The notes: a model not told the origin generated them from the sequence alone. A DNA stretch of 50,289 nucleotides from Verrucomicrobiota bacterium (GCA_037139415.1 JBAXGN010000029.1:1-50289); one strand, 5' to 3'. Counted from the stretch's first letter, positions 15,339 through 25,449 are shown. Translations and numbers: made by a program.

Positions 15339-16976
15339 TTAATAGTCCATTCCGCCGCCCATGCCTTCATGGCCGGCCGGAGCGGGTTTCTTTTCCTTCT
15401 CCGGAATCTCGGTGACGAGGCATTCGGTGGTGAGGAGCAGTCCGGCGATGGACGCCGCGTTCTGCAGGGCGGTGCGGGTGACCTTTTTCGGATCCACCAC
15501 GCCGGCCTTCACGAGGTCTTCATAGACGCCCGTGGCGACGTTGTAACCATCGTTGCCCTTGCGGCGCTTGACTTCCTCGACAATGACGGAGCCTTCGACA
15601 CCGGCATTGCGGGAGAGTGCCTTCAAAGGATACTCGACCGCGCGCTTGACGATGTCCACGCCAATGCGTTCATCTTCATTGGCGCCTTTGACGGCGTCAA
15701 TGGCGGGCAGACAGCGGATGAGGGCCACGCCGCCACCGGCGACAATGCCTTCTTCGACTGCGGCGCGGGTGGCGTGCAGGGCGTCTTCCACGCGGGCCTT
15801 CTTCTCCTTCATTTCGGATTCCGTCGCGGCGCCAACGCGGATGACCGCGACGCCACCGGCCAGCTTGGCCAGACGTTCCTGGAGTTTTTCGCGATCGTAA
15901 TCCGAGGTGGTTTCCTCGATCTGACGGCGGATCTGGTTGACGCGGCCCTGGATTTCAGAGCTTTTGCCATTGCCTTCGACGAGGGTGGTGTTTTCCTTGT
16001 CCACCACCACGCTCTTGGCGCGGCCGAGGTCAGAGAGTTCCACGGTCTCGAGCTTGACGCCGAGGTCTTCAGTGATGAACTTGCCACCGGTGAGGATGGC
16101 GATGTCTTCGCACATGGCCTTGCGGCGGTCACCAAAGCCGGGGGCTTTGACGGCGACGCACTTCAGGATGCCGCGAATGTTGTTCACCACGAGGGTGGCC
16201 AAGGCTTCGCCTTCTACTTCTTCGGAAAGAATTACCAGCGGTTTGCCCGCTTTGGCAACCTTCTCGAGCAGCGGGAGCAGGTCCTTGAGGCTGCTGATTT
16301 TCTTTTCGAACAGCAGGATGTAGGGGTCTTCGAATTTGCATTCCATCGTCTCCGCGTTGGTGACGAAGTAGGGAGAGAGATAGCCCTTGTCGAACTGCAT
16401 GCCTTCGACCACTTCGAGGGTGGTTTCGATGGACTTGGCTTCTTCAACCGTAATGGTGCCGTCTTTGCCCACTTTGTCCATGGCATCGGCGATAATTTTG
16501 CCGATGTCACTGTCCCAGTTGGCGGAAACGGTGGCGACCTGCTTGATTTCTTCCTTGTCCTTGACCTTCTTGGTGATCTTGTCGAGCTGGCTCACGGCGG
16601 CGTCAACGGCCTTTTGGATGCCGCGTTGGAGCCCGATCGGGTTCGCGCCGGCGGTGACAAACTTCAGGCCTTCGCGATAAATCGCTTCGGCCAGCACGGT
16701 GGCGGTGGTGGTGCCGTCGCCCGCGGCGTCGCTGGTGCGGCTGGCCACTTCACGAACCATCTGCGCGCCCATGTTTTCATAGGGGCATTCGAGTTCGATT
16801 TCCTTGGCCACGGTCACGCCGTCTTTGGTGACGGTCGGCGAGCCGAATTTTTTGTCGAGCACCACGTTGCGGCCTTTGGGCCCCAGGGTGGCCGTGACGG
16901 CGCGGCTGAGTTTGCTGACACCGCGCAGGATGGCCTGCCGGGCGGCTTCGTCAAAAATCAATTGTTTTGCTGCCAT
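15339..16976 (-). CDS. groEL: 60 kDa chaperonin GroEL
   Basis: A 545-residue group I chaperonin subunit that forms the double-ring folding chamber in the cytoplasm. It carries the ATP-binding motif [12 protein letters not shown], the equatorial motif [16 protein letters not shown], the apical-domain segment with [14 protein letters not shown], and the usual glycine/methionine-rich tail (EGMGGGMDY). Length is standard and no key residue looks missing. It is the last gene of the chaperone group, 39 bp after groES on the same strand, and ends at a strong terminator. The 39-bp spacer has no clear Shine-Dalgarno sequence. Confidence 0.98.
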   Translation of the reverse strand: MAAKQLIFDEAARQAILRGVSKLSRAVTATLGPKGRNVVLDKKFGSPTVTKDGVTVAKEIELECPYENMGAQMVREVASRTSDAAGDGTTTATVLAEAIYREGLKFVTAGANPIGLQRGIQKAVDAAVSQLDKITKKVKDKEEIKQVATVSANWDSDIGKIIADAMDKVGKDGTITVEEAKSIETTLEVVEGMQFDKGYLSPYFVTNAETMECKFEDPYILLFEKKISSLKDLLPLLEKVAKAGKPLVILSEEVEGEALATLVVNNIRGILKCVAVKAPGFGDRRKAMCEDIAILTGGKFITEDLGVKLETVELSDLGRAKSVVVDKENTTLVEGNGKSSEIQGRVNQIRRQIEETTSDYDREKLQERLAKLAGGVAVIRVGAATESEMKEKKARVEDALHATRAAVEEGIVAGGGVALIRCLPAIDAVKGANEDERIGVDIVKRAVEYPLKALSRNAGVEGSVIVEEVKRRKGNDGYNVATGVYEDLVKAGVVDPKKVTRTALQNAASIAGLLLTTECLVTEIPEKEKKPAPAGHEGMGGGMDY

Positions 16977-17015
16977 AGTATTTAGTTAGGTTTAAATTAG
17001 GGTTGTGGTTGCAAG

Positions 17016-17309
17016 TTATTCGAGTACGGCCAGAATATCTTCAGAATTCAGGATCTTGTATTCCTTGCCGTCAATTTTGATCTCGGTGCCGCCATATTTG
17101 CTGGTCAGCACGCGGTCGCCCACCTTGACTTCAAAAGCAATCTTCTTGCCATTGTCGTCGAGTTTGCCCGTCCCGAGCGCCACGACGGACGATTCGATGG
17201 GTTTTTCTTTCGCGGTATCAGGAATGATAATGCCGCCTTTTTTTGCTTCTTTCTCTTCGACTGCTTCCACGAGGACGCGGTCGCCGAGCGGTTTCACTTT
17301 AAGTGCCAT
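17016..17309 (-). CDS. groES: 10 kDa co-chaperonin GroES
   Basis: A 97-residue GroES. It starts [18 protein letters not shown], has the mobile-loop region [15 protein letters not shown] that docks on GroEL, and ends [13 protein letters not shown]. Seven copies form the lid of the GroEL chamber. Order on the minus strand is dnaK, groES, groEL, with 78 bp between dnaK and groES and 39 bp between groES and groEL, so co-transcription is likely. The leader before its ATG is an unusual CAA-repeat tract with no Shine-Dalgarno sequence (separate entry). Confidence 0.98.
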   Translation of the reverse strand: MALKVKPLGDRVLVEAVEEKEAKKGGIIIPDTAKEKPIESSVVALGTGKLDDNGKKIAFEVKVGDRVLTSKYGGTEIKIDGKEYKILNSEDILAVLE

Positions 17310-17345
17310 ATTCGGTTTGTTGTTGTTTTGTTGTTGTTGTTGGTT
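17310..17345 (-). promoter_or_regulatory. CAA-repeat leader of groES
   Basis: Immediately before the groES ATG the minus strand reads a run of CAA triplets (CAACAACAACAACAA, AA, CAACAACAA) and then ACCGAAT. This is an unstructured A/C-only leader with no purine-rich ribosome site. Such tracts are known as unpaired translation enhancers in other contexts; the role here is inferred. Confidence 0.5.
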
Positions 17346-17357
17346 GGTACAGTTAAT

Positions 17358-17377
17358 CCCGCCGCACTCGCGGCGGG
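17358..17377 (-). other. hairpin in the dnaK-groES gap
   Basis: CCCGCCGC at 17358-17365 and GCGGCGGG at 17370-17377 form a perfect 8-bp stem with a four-base loop. On the minus strand it follows dnaK by about 10 bp and is not followed by a T-run (ATTAACTG follows). It is therefore more likely an mRNA-stabilising or processing hairpin, or a weak attenuator, than a full terminator. Confidence 0.6.
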
Positions 17378-17387
17378 AAATTATCCG

Positions 17388-19331
17388 TTAATTCTTGCCT
17401 TTTTTCTCGTCCACTACCTCAGCGTCAATGATCGGGCCCTGATCTTTCTTACCCGCCTCCTTGGCGTCGCTGGAGGCGCCTTCCGTAACGGGCGCGGCCT
17501 TGCCAGCTTTGGCTTTTTCCGCCGCTTCGCGGTATAACTCCGCTGATGCCGCCTGCCAGGCTTCGTTGAGCTTGTCGGCAGCGCTGCGCAACGCGGCGGC
17601 GTCACTTCCCTTGAGCGCTTCCTTTACCACCTTCACCGCCTCCTCAATTTTGCTCCGGTCAGTGGCCGGGATTTTATCCTGGTTCTCCTTGAGCATTTTT
17701 TCGGAGCGATACACGGCATTATCAGCCTCGTTTCGGACTTCCACTTCTTCGCGCTGGCGCTTGTCATCTTCCGCATGGGATTCGGCTTCCTTGCGCAAGC
17801 GTTCTACATCGTCCTTGGCGAGACCGCTGCCGGCGGTGATGGTGATTTTCTGTTCCTTGCCGGTGCCGAGATCTTTGGCGCTGACGTGCAGGATGCCGTT
17901 GGCATCAATATCAAAGGTCACTTCGATCTGCGGTACGCCGCGCGGGGCAGGGGGAATATCCACCAAGTCAAACTGGCCCAGCACCTTGTTGTCGGGGAAC
18001 ATTGCGCGCTCGCCTTGGGCGATGCGGATGGTCACCGCTGGCTGGCTGTCCGAGGCGGTCGAGAAAATTTCCGATTTCCGGGTCGGGATCGTAGTGTTGC
18101 GCTCAATCAATTTGGTGAACACCCGGCCCAACGTTTCGATGCCGAGCGATAGCGGGGTCACGTCAAGCAGCAGCACGTCTTTCACTTCACCCTTCAGCAC
18201 ACCGCCTTGGATGGCTGCGCCCACGGCGACCACTTCATCCGGGTTCACGCCTTGATGCGGCTGTTTGTTGACCAGTGTGCGGGCTACTTCTACTACGCGG
18301 GGCATGCGTGTCATGCCGCCCACCAGAACCAACTCATCAATTTTGACGGCTTCCACCTTGGCATCCCGCAAACAGTTCTTCACGGGAGCAATGGTGCGCT
18401 CAAAAAGAGAATCGCAAAGCTGTTCCATTTTGGAACGGGTCAGCTTGGTGCTAATGTGTTTCGGCCCAGAGGCGTCTGCCGTGATGAACGGCAGGTTGAT
18501 GTCGTATTGCTGGGCGCTGGAGAGTGCAATCTTGGCTTTTTCGGCCTCTTCTTTGATGCGCTGTAGTGAATCCGGCTGTTTGCGCAAATCAATGCCGTGT
18601 TCGCGCTTGAATTCATCAATAATCCAGTCCATGAGCTGGTTGTCCCAGTCATCGCCGCCTAAGTGGGTATCCCCGTTGGTGGCGCAAACCTCAAACACGC
18701 CATCGCCGATTTCGAGCACGGAAATATCGAAGGTGCCGCCGCCCAAGTCATAGACCGCTATCTTTTCATCCTTCTTTTTGTCGAGCCCGTACGCCAGTGA
18801 GGCAGCGGTCGGTTCGTTGATGATGCGCAGCACTTCAAGACCGGCAATGCGTCCGGCGTCCTTGGTGGCTTGGCGTTGGGAATCATTGAAGTAGGCGGGC
18901 ACGGTAATTACCGCTTGGGTGATCTTTTCGCCCAGTCGCATTTCCGCATCCGTTTTCAGCTTGGCCAAAATCATCGCGGAGACTTCCGGCGGACTGAAGG
19001 CTTTGCGCTGACCGTCCACGTCCACTTCCACATGGGCGTCGCCGTTGGCGGCCCGCACCACCTTGTAAGGCACGCGTTTGACTTCTTCCTGCACTTCTTC
19101 AAACTTGCGTCCCATGAAGCGCTTGATGGAATAAACCGTATTACGGGAATTGGTCACGGCCTGACGCTTGGCGGCTTCCCCGACCAGACGTTCGCCGTTC
19201 TTCGTGAAGGCCACCACCGAGGGAGTGGTGCGTTTGCCTTCCGAATTCTCCAAAACCATTGGCTCCCCGCCTTCCATGATGGCCATGCAGGAGTTCGTGG
19301 TTCCCAAATCAATGCCTAAAATCTTTGCCAT
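17388..19331 (-). CDS. dnaK: chaperone DnaK (Hsp70)
   Basis: A 647-residue Hsp70. The N-terminal ATPase domain begins [20 protein letters not shown] and includes [15 protein letters not shown] and [10 protein letters not shown]. The substrate-binding domain contains [16 protein letters not shown] and [14 protein letters not shown]. The acidic tail ends [12 protein letters not shown]. It binds exposed hydrophobic peptides in an ATP-driven cycle with DnaJ and GrpE, neither of which is in the window. It is the first gene of the dnaK-groES-groEL run. No CIRCE element was found upstream, but a 21-bp palindrome lies 165 bp before the start. The ATG is preceded by an A/T-rich stretch with no good ribosome site. 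Confidence 0.98.
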   Translation of the reverse strand: MAKILGIDLGTTNSCMAIMEGGEPMVLENSEGKRTTPSVVAFTKNGERLVGEAAKRQAVTNSRNTVYSIKRFMGRKFEEVQEEVKRVPYKVVRAANGDAHVEVDVDGQRKAFSPPEVSAMILAKLKTDAEMRLGEKITQAVITVPAYFNDSQRQATKDAGRIAGLEVLRIINEPTAASLAYGLDKKKDEKIAVYDLGGGTFDISVLEIGDGVFEVCATNGDTHLGGDDWDNQLMDWIIDEFKREHGIDLRKQPDSLQRIKEEAEKAKIALSSAQQYDINLPFITADASGPKHISTKLTRSKMEQLCDSLFERTIAPVKNCLRDAKVEAVKIDELVLVGGMTRMPRVVEVARTLVNKQPHQGVNPDEVVAVGAAIQGGVLKGEVKDVLLLDVTPLSLGIETLGRVFTKLIERNTTIPTRKSEIFSTASDSQPAVTIRIAQGERAMFPDNKVLGQFDLVDIPPAPRGVPQIEVTFDIDANGILHVSAKDLGTGKEQKITITAGSGLAKDDVERLRKEAESHAEDDKRQREEVEVRNEADNAVYRSEKMLKENQDKIPATDRSKIEEAVKVVKEALKGSDAAALRSAADKLNEAWQAASAELYREAAEKAKAGKAAPVTEGASSDAKEAGKKDQGPIIDAEVVDEKKGKN

Positions 19332-19495
19332 AAAATTCTTATGTTTTAGCTTCGAGTAACAAACCCGTTAGCAAGACCTACCTAGCAAGATGAGTGCCGA
19401 TAAAATAACTGTTTACATAAGAATTTGTATAACAACTAGTTATGAAATAAACATCAATCTTCTTTAGGACGACTATAGGGCGCTGGATAACTTGA

Positions 19496-19516
19496 GTTGT
19501 GCCAACTTGGCATAAC
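19496..19516. promoter_or_regulatory. 21-bp palindrome upstream of dnaK
   Basis: GTTGTGCCAA C TTGGCATAAC: ten-base arms with nine pairs matched and one central base, in the 240-bp AT-rich gap between the pseudopilin gene and dnaK. It has no T-run on either side, so it is not a terminator. Its form suits an operator for a dimeric regulator. Confidence 0.45.
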
Positions 19517-19572
19517 ACAGAACAAGAATGGCACACTTCTTCGATTTCTTGGGGGGGAGAGTTAGCGACGTG

Positions 19573-20460
19573 CTAGTCGGCTTTCATCACGGCTTGCAGA
19601 CGCCGTAAATCCTTGAGATCCTGCGAATTGGCAAATCGCTGCGGAACGGATTCCACAATCTTTGGGAAAGCCCAACGCCAATGTTCCACATGACCATCGG
19701 CAAAGGAAATATTGGCACCCATATTATGGCGATCAGAAGGTTGATCAAACCAGTAGTCGCCACAACGCGAGTTGGCGGGATACAATCCAAACTGGGCGTC
19801 CCAGCAGACATTTTCGTTTTCGTCAATCAACACAAACAGACGCTCTGGAGAGGGGTTCAAGATGTCAGTGAAGCGTTTAAAGAAGGGGATTCCGTTCGGC
19901 GGCATGCCAAGGAGTGCGGGATCACTGTTGGCCGAGGCGCTCATATTATAGCTACGGGTGCGGGGTTTTGGCATCAGGTTCCCGTTCGCGTCTTCCACCG
20001 AGGAACGATCCGAAGGACACCGGTAAATAAGTGCAGAACGATTGTAGGGGTATAATTTGCCATTTTCAATATTCGCCGTGGTCAAATCCACCCGTGGGTT
20101 CCCCGGACACCAGGAAACATTATTAGGACTCGAAGCGGAAGAGGTTCTGACATTAAGACCGGGGTTGAAGTTGAAGTAGTTCGGCGGCAACTCCTCTTCG
20201 TTATCGTCCGCATACATATTCCAGCATAACTGAAGCTGCTTCAGGTTGTTCAGGCAATGGATGCTGCGACCTTGCTCCATGGAACGATTTAACGCCGGCA
20301 GCATGATTGCAGCCAGCACTGCGATGATGGCGATGACGATGAGTAGCTCTACCACCGTGAACCCCGCCCGTTCAAACCTCTGTGCCGAGGCACACTGATG
20401 GCGTCCTCTTATTCGCCCGCAAAGGCAAATGCTGCTAACCTGTTTGTATTCTGTACGCAT
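19573..20460 (-). CDS. prepilin-type protein with H-X9-DG motif
   Basis: A 295-residue type II secretion/type IV pilin-like protein. A basic leader of about 32 residues precedes the cleavage site and the hydrophobic helix GFTVVELLIVIAIIAVLAA, with the conserved Glu five residues after the cut. The C-terminal part contains HNMGANISFADGHVEHW, which fits the H-X9-DG motif (His, nine residues, Asp-Gly) seen in the expanded pseudopilin families of Verrucomicrobiota, Planctomycetota and Lentisphaerota. These genes occur in many copies per genome and their function is poorly known. The pool of related genes and the lack of a nearby secretion operon make an individual role unassignable. Confidence 0.9.
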   Translation of the reverse strand: MRTEYKQVSSICLCGRIRGRHQCASAQRFERAGFTVVELLIVIAIIAVLAAIMLPALNRSMEQGRSIHCLNNLKQLQLCWNMYADDNEEELPPNYFNFNPGLNVRTSSASSPNNVSWCPGNPRVDLTTANIENGKLYPYNRSALIYRCPSDRSSVEDANGNLMPKPRTRSYNMSASANSDPALLGMPPNGIPFFKRFTDILNPSPERLFVLIDENENVCWDAQFGLYPANSRCGDYWFDQPSDRHNMGANISFADGHVEHWRWAFPKIVESVPQRFANSQDLKDLRRLQAVMKAD

Positions 20461-20550
20461 CAGGCATCTAGGCTGAGAGTCACTATAGCACGCTTGTCAG
20501 TTAAGTGCCAAGTTGTTTTTTCAAAAAAATCACGGTCGTAACTCCAATAC

Positions 20551-21480
20551 ATGCATGTCCTCAGTTCAATCGGTCTGGGCAAAAGGAATCTTAATTTTGC
20601 AGGCTTGCGACCTGTCAAAGCTTTGCTCATACTGCCGTCCGTGAAGCATTCAGCACAGCATGAAGCATCCGCCTTGGGCATTCTGGCCGGCAACCGGTCA
20701 TTGCCGTTGTTATTGGCTCGCGAGGCGCGTCAACAAGGGGTCAAGCGTCTCGTCGCCGTTGCCTTCGAGAACGAAACCCAGCCGGAGTTGGCCTCGCTGG
20801 TGGATGAAATCGTCTGGTTGCGCGTCGGGCAACTGGGGAAACTCATTGAAGCCTTCACTTCGCGTGGTATCCAGCGTTGTGTTATGGTGGGGCAGATCGC
20901 CCCCAAAAACTTGTTCGATTTGCGGCCCGACCTGCGCGCCATGTCTCTTCTGCTGCGCTTGAAGGAAAAGAACGCCCACACGATTTTCGGTGCAATTGCC
21001 GACGAACTGCATAAGGAGGGGGTGGAATTAGTGGAAGCCACTCCCTGGCTGCGCCCTTGGATGCCGGGTGCCGGATTCCAACTTGGACCCAAACCCGCGA
21101 AGAACCAAATCGAGGATATCCCGTTCGGATTTCGCATCGCCAAGGAAGTTTCCCGGCTCGATATCGGCCAGATGGTGGTGGTGAAAAACGGGACGGTGTT
21201 GGCGGTGGAAGGGTTTGAAGGCACGGACAAATGCCTGGCACGCGGTGGTGAACTGGCCGGCAAGGAGGGCGGCGCGGTGGCGGTCAAAGTCGCCAAAGAA
21301 AAGCACGACATGCGGTTTGATATTCCCTGCGTGGGGCCGAAGACCATCGAGGTTTGCGGTACGACGGGCGTCGCCGTGCTCGCGGTGGAAGCGGAGCGGA
21401 CGTTGTTGCTGGAAATGGAAGAGCTAAAACAGATGATCGAGAAATACCGGGTGACGTTGATCAGTCACCACCCTGGGTAG
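20551..21480 (+). CDS. lpxI: UDP-2,3-diacylglucosamine pyrophosphatase LpxI
   Basis: An LpxI-family protein (DUF1009), the alternative to LpxH for cleaving UDP-2,3-diacylglucosamine to lipid X in lipid A synthesis, acting in the cytoplasm. The N-terminal domain starts at ALGILAGNRSLPLLLAREA, and the C-terminal domain holds VVVKNGTVLAVEGFEGTD and VAKEKHDMRFDIPCVGPKTI, both family signatures. Its presence supports a Gram-negative outer membrane with lipopolysaccharide. The first 30 residues from the ATG at 20551 are not family-like; a GTG at 20641 gives a protein of usual length and may be the true start. It is a single gene, divergent from the pseudopilin gene. Confidence 0.88.
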   Translation: MHVLSSIGLGKRNLNFAGLRPVKALLILPSVKHSAQHEASALGILAGNRSLPLLLAREARQQGVKRLVAVAFENETQPELASLVDEIVWLRVGQLGKLIEAFTSRGIQRCVMVGQIAPKNLFDLRPDLRAMSLLLRLKEKNAHTIFGAIADELHKEGVELVEATPWLRPWMPGAGFQLGPKPAKNQIEDIPFGFRIAKEVSRLDIGQMVVVKNGTVLAVEGFEGTDKCLARGGELAGKEGGAVAVKVAKEKHDMRFDIPCVGPKTIEVCGTTGVAVLAVEAERTLLLEMEELKQMIEKYRVTLISHHPG

Positions 21481-21587
21481 GCGAAACTCCCGAATCTGGA
21501 CACCCCGCGCCGCATTCCCGACGGGTTCTCCTGCGGAGCGCATGGCCACGTAGGTTTGATCCGTGCAAAGAAACTTTATGAGCCACT

Positions 21588-23066
21588 TCACTGGCCAACC
21601 GGCGGCAGGCGCAAGGTGGCGTCCAAGGGCGGCAACTCCGCCAGGTTTTTCCCCGGAACACCCGCGCCCAGTTTGATGACGCGTTCGCCACTGGGGCGCA
21701 CGGAGCGTTCATAACTGCCCACGGCGTCGTTGAAGGCCTCATTGGCGCGGGCCAGGCCACTCCGGATTTTCTCCAAGTGATCCGTGAACTTGGCCACGCG
21801 CGCGAACAGCTCCTGCGCCGCCTCGGCGATCTGCCGGGCATTGTCCGTTTGCGCCGATTGCTGCCAACTCATACTAACCGAGCGCAAGAGGGCAATCAGG
21901 GAGGCGGGCGTGGCCAGCATGATGCGGTTTTCGGCCGCCCACACAATCAGGTCGCGGTCCCCCTCCAGCGCGGCGCTAAACAGGGATTCCGCCGGCAAAA
22001 AGAGCACCACGTAATCCAGCGCATTGGGGAACTGACCGGGATAATCCTTTTTGTCCAGGGCGCGGATGGTGTCTTTGAGCCGGGCGGCGTGCGCGGCCAG
22101 CTTCTCGTTGCGCTTGGCGGGATCGGCCTCATCCAATGCGACCAGGAAATCGAGGTCCGGCACCTTGGCATCAATGATGATGACCCGGTTTCCGGGCAGA
22201 TGCACAATCATGTCGGGCTTCTTGTCATCGGACTGCGCCTGCTCGACGAAATCGCAGTGATGACTCATGCCGGCAGCCTCCACGACGCGCCGCAGGGTTT
22301 CCTCACCCCAACGGCCGCGGGCAGGCGCGGATTTGAGCACCATGCGGAACTGCTGCGTTTCCGTGGCCAGGGTTTCGCTCTGCTTGGTCAGCGTCTCAAG
22401 CTGTTTGCGGACCTCGCCCAGAGTGGTGGACTGGGCGGTCTCGCTCTGTTGCAGACGCTGTTGATAGGTTTTGAGCTGTTCTTCGAGCGGCTTGAGCAGC
22501 GTGGCAATGGATTCCTGCCGGGTGGCCAGGTCACCCTTGGCGACTTCCTGAAACTTGCCGAAGGTTTCGTTGGCGAGCCGCAAAAATTCGGGGGCCGACT
22601 GTTTGAGGGCGTCGGCGCTCAACGCCTTGAAGGTCTCCCGCAAATCCGCGAGCGCCTTCGCTTGGGCCTCGCGGGCCGTGTTCATCTGTTGCTCCTGGTT
22701 CAGGCGCTGGGCCTCGGCCAGCTTGTGGGCGGCGGCGAGGTTGGCCTGGGTGGCGGCCAGTTCGGCAACCCGCTTGGCGAGCTGTTCGCGCAACTCCCCG
22801 GCGGTGGTATTGGCGGTTTGCAATTGATCCTGCGCCTGCTCCAGTTGGGCCAGGGCGTTATCGCGCGCGGTTCTCGCGGCGGCCTCCAGGGCACCGATGT
22901 CCGCCGCCGCTTTCCGCGAAGCCGCCAGTTCCTGCTCGCGGTTGGCGAGGAGCGCGCGCAATTCCGCTTCCACGGGGCTGTTCGTCTGGGTGGTTCGGCG
23001 GGAACCGATCAGCCAGCCGATGACCACGCCCAGCACCACACCGATGATTAAAAATAGAATTTCCAT
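21588..23066 (-). CDS. rmuC: RmuC-family DNA recombination protein
   Basis: A 492-residue RmuC protein. One transmembrane helix at the N-terminus (ILFLIIGVVLGVVIGWLIG) is followed by a long coiled coil (about residues 30-210, rich in Ala, Gln, Glu and Leu) and the conserved RmuC domain (LKSAPARGRWGEETLRRVVE, VIIIDAKVPDLDFLVAL, NALDYVVLFLPAESLFSAAL). The DAK within VIIIDAKVP fits the nuclease-like core of this family. RmuC limits inversions at short inverted repeats in E. coli, and newer work links it to phage resistance and transposon control. That is notable given the many inverted repeats in this window, but no link is shown. It is a stand-alone gene. Confidence 0.93.
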   Translation of the reverse strand: MEILFLIIGVVLGVVIGWLIGSRRTTQTNSPVEAELRALLANREQELAASRKAAADIGALEAAARTARDNALAQLEQAQDQLQTANTTAGELREQLAKRVAELAATQANLAAAHKLAEAQRLNQEQQMNTAREAQAKALADLRETFKALSADALKQSAPEFLRLANETFGKFQEVAKGDLATRQESIATLLKPLEEQLKTYQQRLQQSETAQSTTLGEVRKQLETLTKQSETLATETQQFRMVLKSAPARGRWGEETLRRVVEAAGMSHHCDFVEQAQSDDKKPDMIVHLPGNRVIIIDAKVPDLDFLVALDEADPAKRNEKLAAHAARLKDTIRALDKKDYPGQFPNALDYVVLFLPAESLFSAALEGDRDLIVWAAENRIMLATPASLIALLRSVSMSWQQSAQTDNARQIAEAAQELFARVAKFTDHLEKIRSGLARANEAFNDAVGSYERSVRPSGERVIKLGAGVPGKNLAELPPLDATLRLPPVGQ

Positions 23067-23269
23067 GACGTTCTTAATATTGGCACAGCGACCGCACTAT
23101 GACGGCAATGCGGCACCCACAGGAAGCATACGGGATGGCGGCGGATCATGTCGAGGAACGAAAGGACCGTGAAAGGGCGTTTTCGACTGCGGCCCTCAAT
23201 TGCGGGCTTGACCCGTGGCCGGGCTTCCACTCCAATGGATGAAAGCATGAACTTGAAAATGACAACCCT

Positions 23270-24373
23270 ATGAAGGGCGTACCGTTTCTTGATCTTCAGC
23301 AGCCGTATCGTGAACTCCAAGCGGAAATGGATGCCGCGTGCGCGCGCGTGCTGGCGGGTGGAAGGTATCTGCTGGGCGCTGAAATCCAGGAGTTCGAGCG
23401 CGAATATGCGGCCTACACCGGGGCCCGGCATTGCGTGGGGGGCGCCAACGGGTTGGATGCGCTGCACCTGATTCTGCGCGCCTTGGGCGTTGGGCCGGGC
23501 GATGAGGTGATTGTTCCCTCCAACACGTATATCGCCACCTGGCTGGCGGTCACCCACACCGGTGCCACCCTGGTGCCGGTGGAACCGGATTGGCGGACGT
23601 TTAATCTGGATCCTGCGCGCATCGAGGCAGTGATTACGCCGCGCACCAAAGTCATTCTGCCGGTGCATCTCTACGGGCAGGCCGCCGACCTGGATGCCAT
23701 CGTGCGGATTGCGGAAAAGCACGGGCTGTTGGTCGTGGATGATGCCGCCCAGGCCCACGGTGCCACCTGTCGCAAGCGTCGCGTGGGCGGTCTGGGCACC
23801 GCCACGGGCTGGAGCTTTTACCCCACCAAAAACCTGGGCGCGCTGGGGGATGGCGGCGCGGTGACGACCAATGATGAGGCCTTGGCCGATAAAGTGCGCT
23901 GTCTGCGCAATTACGGTTCCACAGTTAAATACCATAATCGTTGTCAGGGTTTTAACAGCCGGCTGGATGAAATTCAGGCCGCGATGTTGCGTGTCAAACT
24001 CCCTTGCCTTGACATCTGGAATGAACGGCGTGCCCGGATTGCCGGGCTGTACCGGTCGGCCTTGGCGGGGCTGCCCGGCTTGACGCTGCCGGAGGTGCCG
24101 GACTGGTCCGGGCCGGTGTGGCATCTGTTTGTGGTGCGCCATCCGGAGCGGGACCGCCTGCAACAGCATCTCCTTTCCGCCGGGGTGGAAACCTTGATTC
24201 ATTATCCCATCCCGCCGCATTTGCAGGAGGCGTATCGCCGGCTGCCGTTCGGCCCCGGCAGTTTTCCGATCAGCGAAACCATGCATCGCGAAGTGCTCAG
24301 CCTGCCCATGGGGCCGCACCTGAGCCTGGAGCAGGCCCAGCAAGTGATCGCCGCCATCCAAAGCTTTCGCTAG
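23270..24373 (+). CDS. DegT/DnrJ/EryC1/StrS aminotransferase
   Basis: A 367-residue PLP-dependent sugar aminotransferase-like protein. The cofactor lysine is Lys187 in [17 protein letters not shown], with [11 protein letters not shown] before it binding the PLP ring. The start [18 protein letters not shown] and the fold order are typical. Such enzymes transfer an amino group to a keto-sugar nucleotide for O-antigen, glycan or antibiotic sugars. No sugar-nucleotide dehydratase or glycosyltransferase is adjacent, so the product is unknown. The motif [14 protein letters not shown] supports the family. The ATG at 23270 lies in a purine-poor context. It is followed by a short TTGCGGA-type repeat. 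Confidence 0.93.
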   Translation: MKGVPFLDLQQPYRELQAEMDAACARVLAGGRYLLGAEIQEFEREYAAYTGARHCVGGANGLDALHLILRALGVGPGDEVIVPSNTYIATWLAVTHTGATLVPVEPDWRTFNLDPARIEAVITPRTKVILPVHLYGQAADLDAIVRIAEKHGLLVVDDAAQAHGATCRKRRVGGLGTATGWSFYPTKNLGALGDGGAVTTNDEALADKVRCLRNYGSTVKYHNRCQGFNSRLDEIQAAMLRVKLPCLDIWNERRARIAGLYRSALAGLPGLTLPEVPDWSGPVWHLFVVRHPERDRLQQHLLSAGVETLIHYPIPPHLQEAYRRLPFGPGSFPISETMHREVLSLPMGPHLSLEQAQQVIAAIQSFR

Positions 24374-24387
24374 CTGGCGGGGGACTT

Positions 24388-24413
24388 GATTGCGGATTGC
24401 GGATTGCGGAATT
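24388..24413. repeat. short GATTGCG tandem repeat
   Basis: Three head-to-tail copies of a GATTGCG-like unit right after the aminotransferase gene. The same unit recurs as a longer tract near 25630 and again near 29400, so it belongs to the dispersed repeat family of this genome. Confidence 0.6.
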
Positions 24414-24567
24414 GCAGCCAATATGGCGGTTAATTTTCCGCTGCAAATTCAGTTCCTATTCCTTGCCGGATACTATTTTCGCCCGGCCCGCCCCCGCCTG
24501 CGTTTATCCTTAATCCTTGATACTTTATACTTCCCTCCGCCCGCCCGTTTCCGTTACTCTCCCGGCC

Positions 24568-25449
24568 ATGCTAAACCGTACCAGTAACGCGCAATGGGTC
24601 CCCGGCCAACCAGTCGGCGCGGGGCGTTTTGTATTGGGGCAACTGCTGACGCTGCCTCTCCTGTTGATACTCATCAGCGGCTGCGTCGTTGGCAAGCAGG
24701 GGCCGAACCAGCTCGCCGGAAAGCAAACGGGGACCAATAAAGCCGTGCCGCAACTGGGCGAGCGCTGGACGAATAGTCTGGGGATGTCCTTTGCACCGGT
24801 GCCGGGGACGAAGGTGTTGTTTGGCATCTGGGACGTGCGGGTGAAGGATTATGCTGTTTATGCCGCCGCCGTTCCAGGAGTGAATGAGCGATGGAAGAGT
24901 CCCGGCTTTGCCCAGGATGGCACCCATCCAGTAACGATGGTGAGTTGGGAGGATGCCAAGGCGTTCTGCGCCTGGCTGACTAAGAAGGAACAAGGCGAGG
25001 GGAAATTGGGTGCCGGGCAAGAGTATCGGTTGCCGACGGATGCGGAATGGAGCTATGCGGTGGGGATTGGGAATAAGGAGGGGAATGGCACACCGAGCGC
25101 CAAGGACATGAAACTTGAAGATGTCTATCCCTGGGGCAATCAATGGCCGCCGCCGAAGGGGGCGGGAAACTACAGCGCATCGTTGAAGGTGGATGATTTT
25201 GAGTACACCTCTCCGGTGGGGAGCTTTAAAGCCAATCAATATGGGCTTTATGACATGGGCGGGAATGTGTGGCAGTGGTGCGAGGATTGGTACGATACCG
25301 ACCAGAAACGCCGGGTGTTGCGCGGGGCGTCGTGGTACGATGGCAATCCCGACCTTCTGCTATCCTCGAGCCGTGACGACTACACGCCTGATCTTCGGCG
25401 CAGCTTTATCGGTTTTCGGGTAGTGGCGGTGGTGGGGTCTGAGCGTTAG
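24568..25449 (+). CDS. lipoprotein with formylglycine-generating-enzyme (SUMF1) domain
   Basis: A lipoprotein of about 293 residues. The signal ends LLLILISGC, giving the lipidation cysteine. The mature part is a SUMF1/FGE-like C-type-lectin-fold domain: SLGMSFAPVPGTKVLFGIWD, PVTMVSWEDAKAFCAWLT, EYRLPTDAEWSYA, GLYDMGGNVWQWCEDWY, RVLRGASWYDG and SFIGFRVV. True FGE oxidises a sulfatase cysteine, but most bacterial members of this superfamily lack that activity and serve other roles. The two catalytic cysteines of FGE are not evident here, and no sulfatase is adjacent. The ATG at 24568 is chosen because the frame upstream (from 24517) adds non-signal residues. Confidence 0.85.
   Translation: MLNRTSNAQWVPGQPVGAGRFVLGQLLTLPLLLILISGCVVGKQGPNQLAGKQTGTNKAVPQLGERWTNSLGMSFAPVPGTKVLFGIWDVRVKDYAVYAAAVPGVNERWKSPGFAQDGTHPVTMVSWEDAKAFCAWLTKKEQGEGKLGAGQEYRLPTDAEWSYAVGIGNKEGNGTPSAKDMKLEDVYPWGNQWPPPKGAGNYSASLKVDDFEYTSPVGSFKANQYGLYDMGGNVWQWCEDWYDTDQKRRVLRGASWYDGNPDLLLSSSRDDYTPDLRRSFIGFRVVAVVGSER

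Noticed and set aside
15119-15415. 98-codon plus-strand frame after the TPR protein gene
   Set aside because: It runs through the groEL terminator and into groEL antisense. No family pattern was seen.
15294-16985. 563-codon frame antisense to groEL
   Set aside because: It mirrors the whole groEL gene, which is certain, and its sequence is low-complexity. It is a shadow of GC-rich codon use.
19332-19572. CIRCE/HrcA site upstream of dnaK
   Set aside because: TTAGCA and GAGTGC pieces occur but not in the right spacing or orientation.
21777-23066. 424-codon frame antisense to rmuC
   Set aside because: RmuC on the other strand is complete. The antisense frame is rich in Gly/Leu/Arg without domain order.
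23048-24421. 457-codon frame antisense to the aminotransferase
   Set aside because: It overlaps a full-length enzyme on the other strand and shows no domain.
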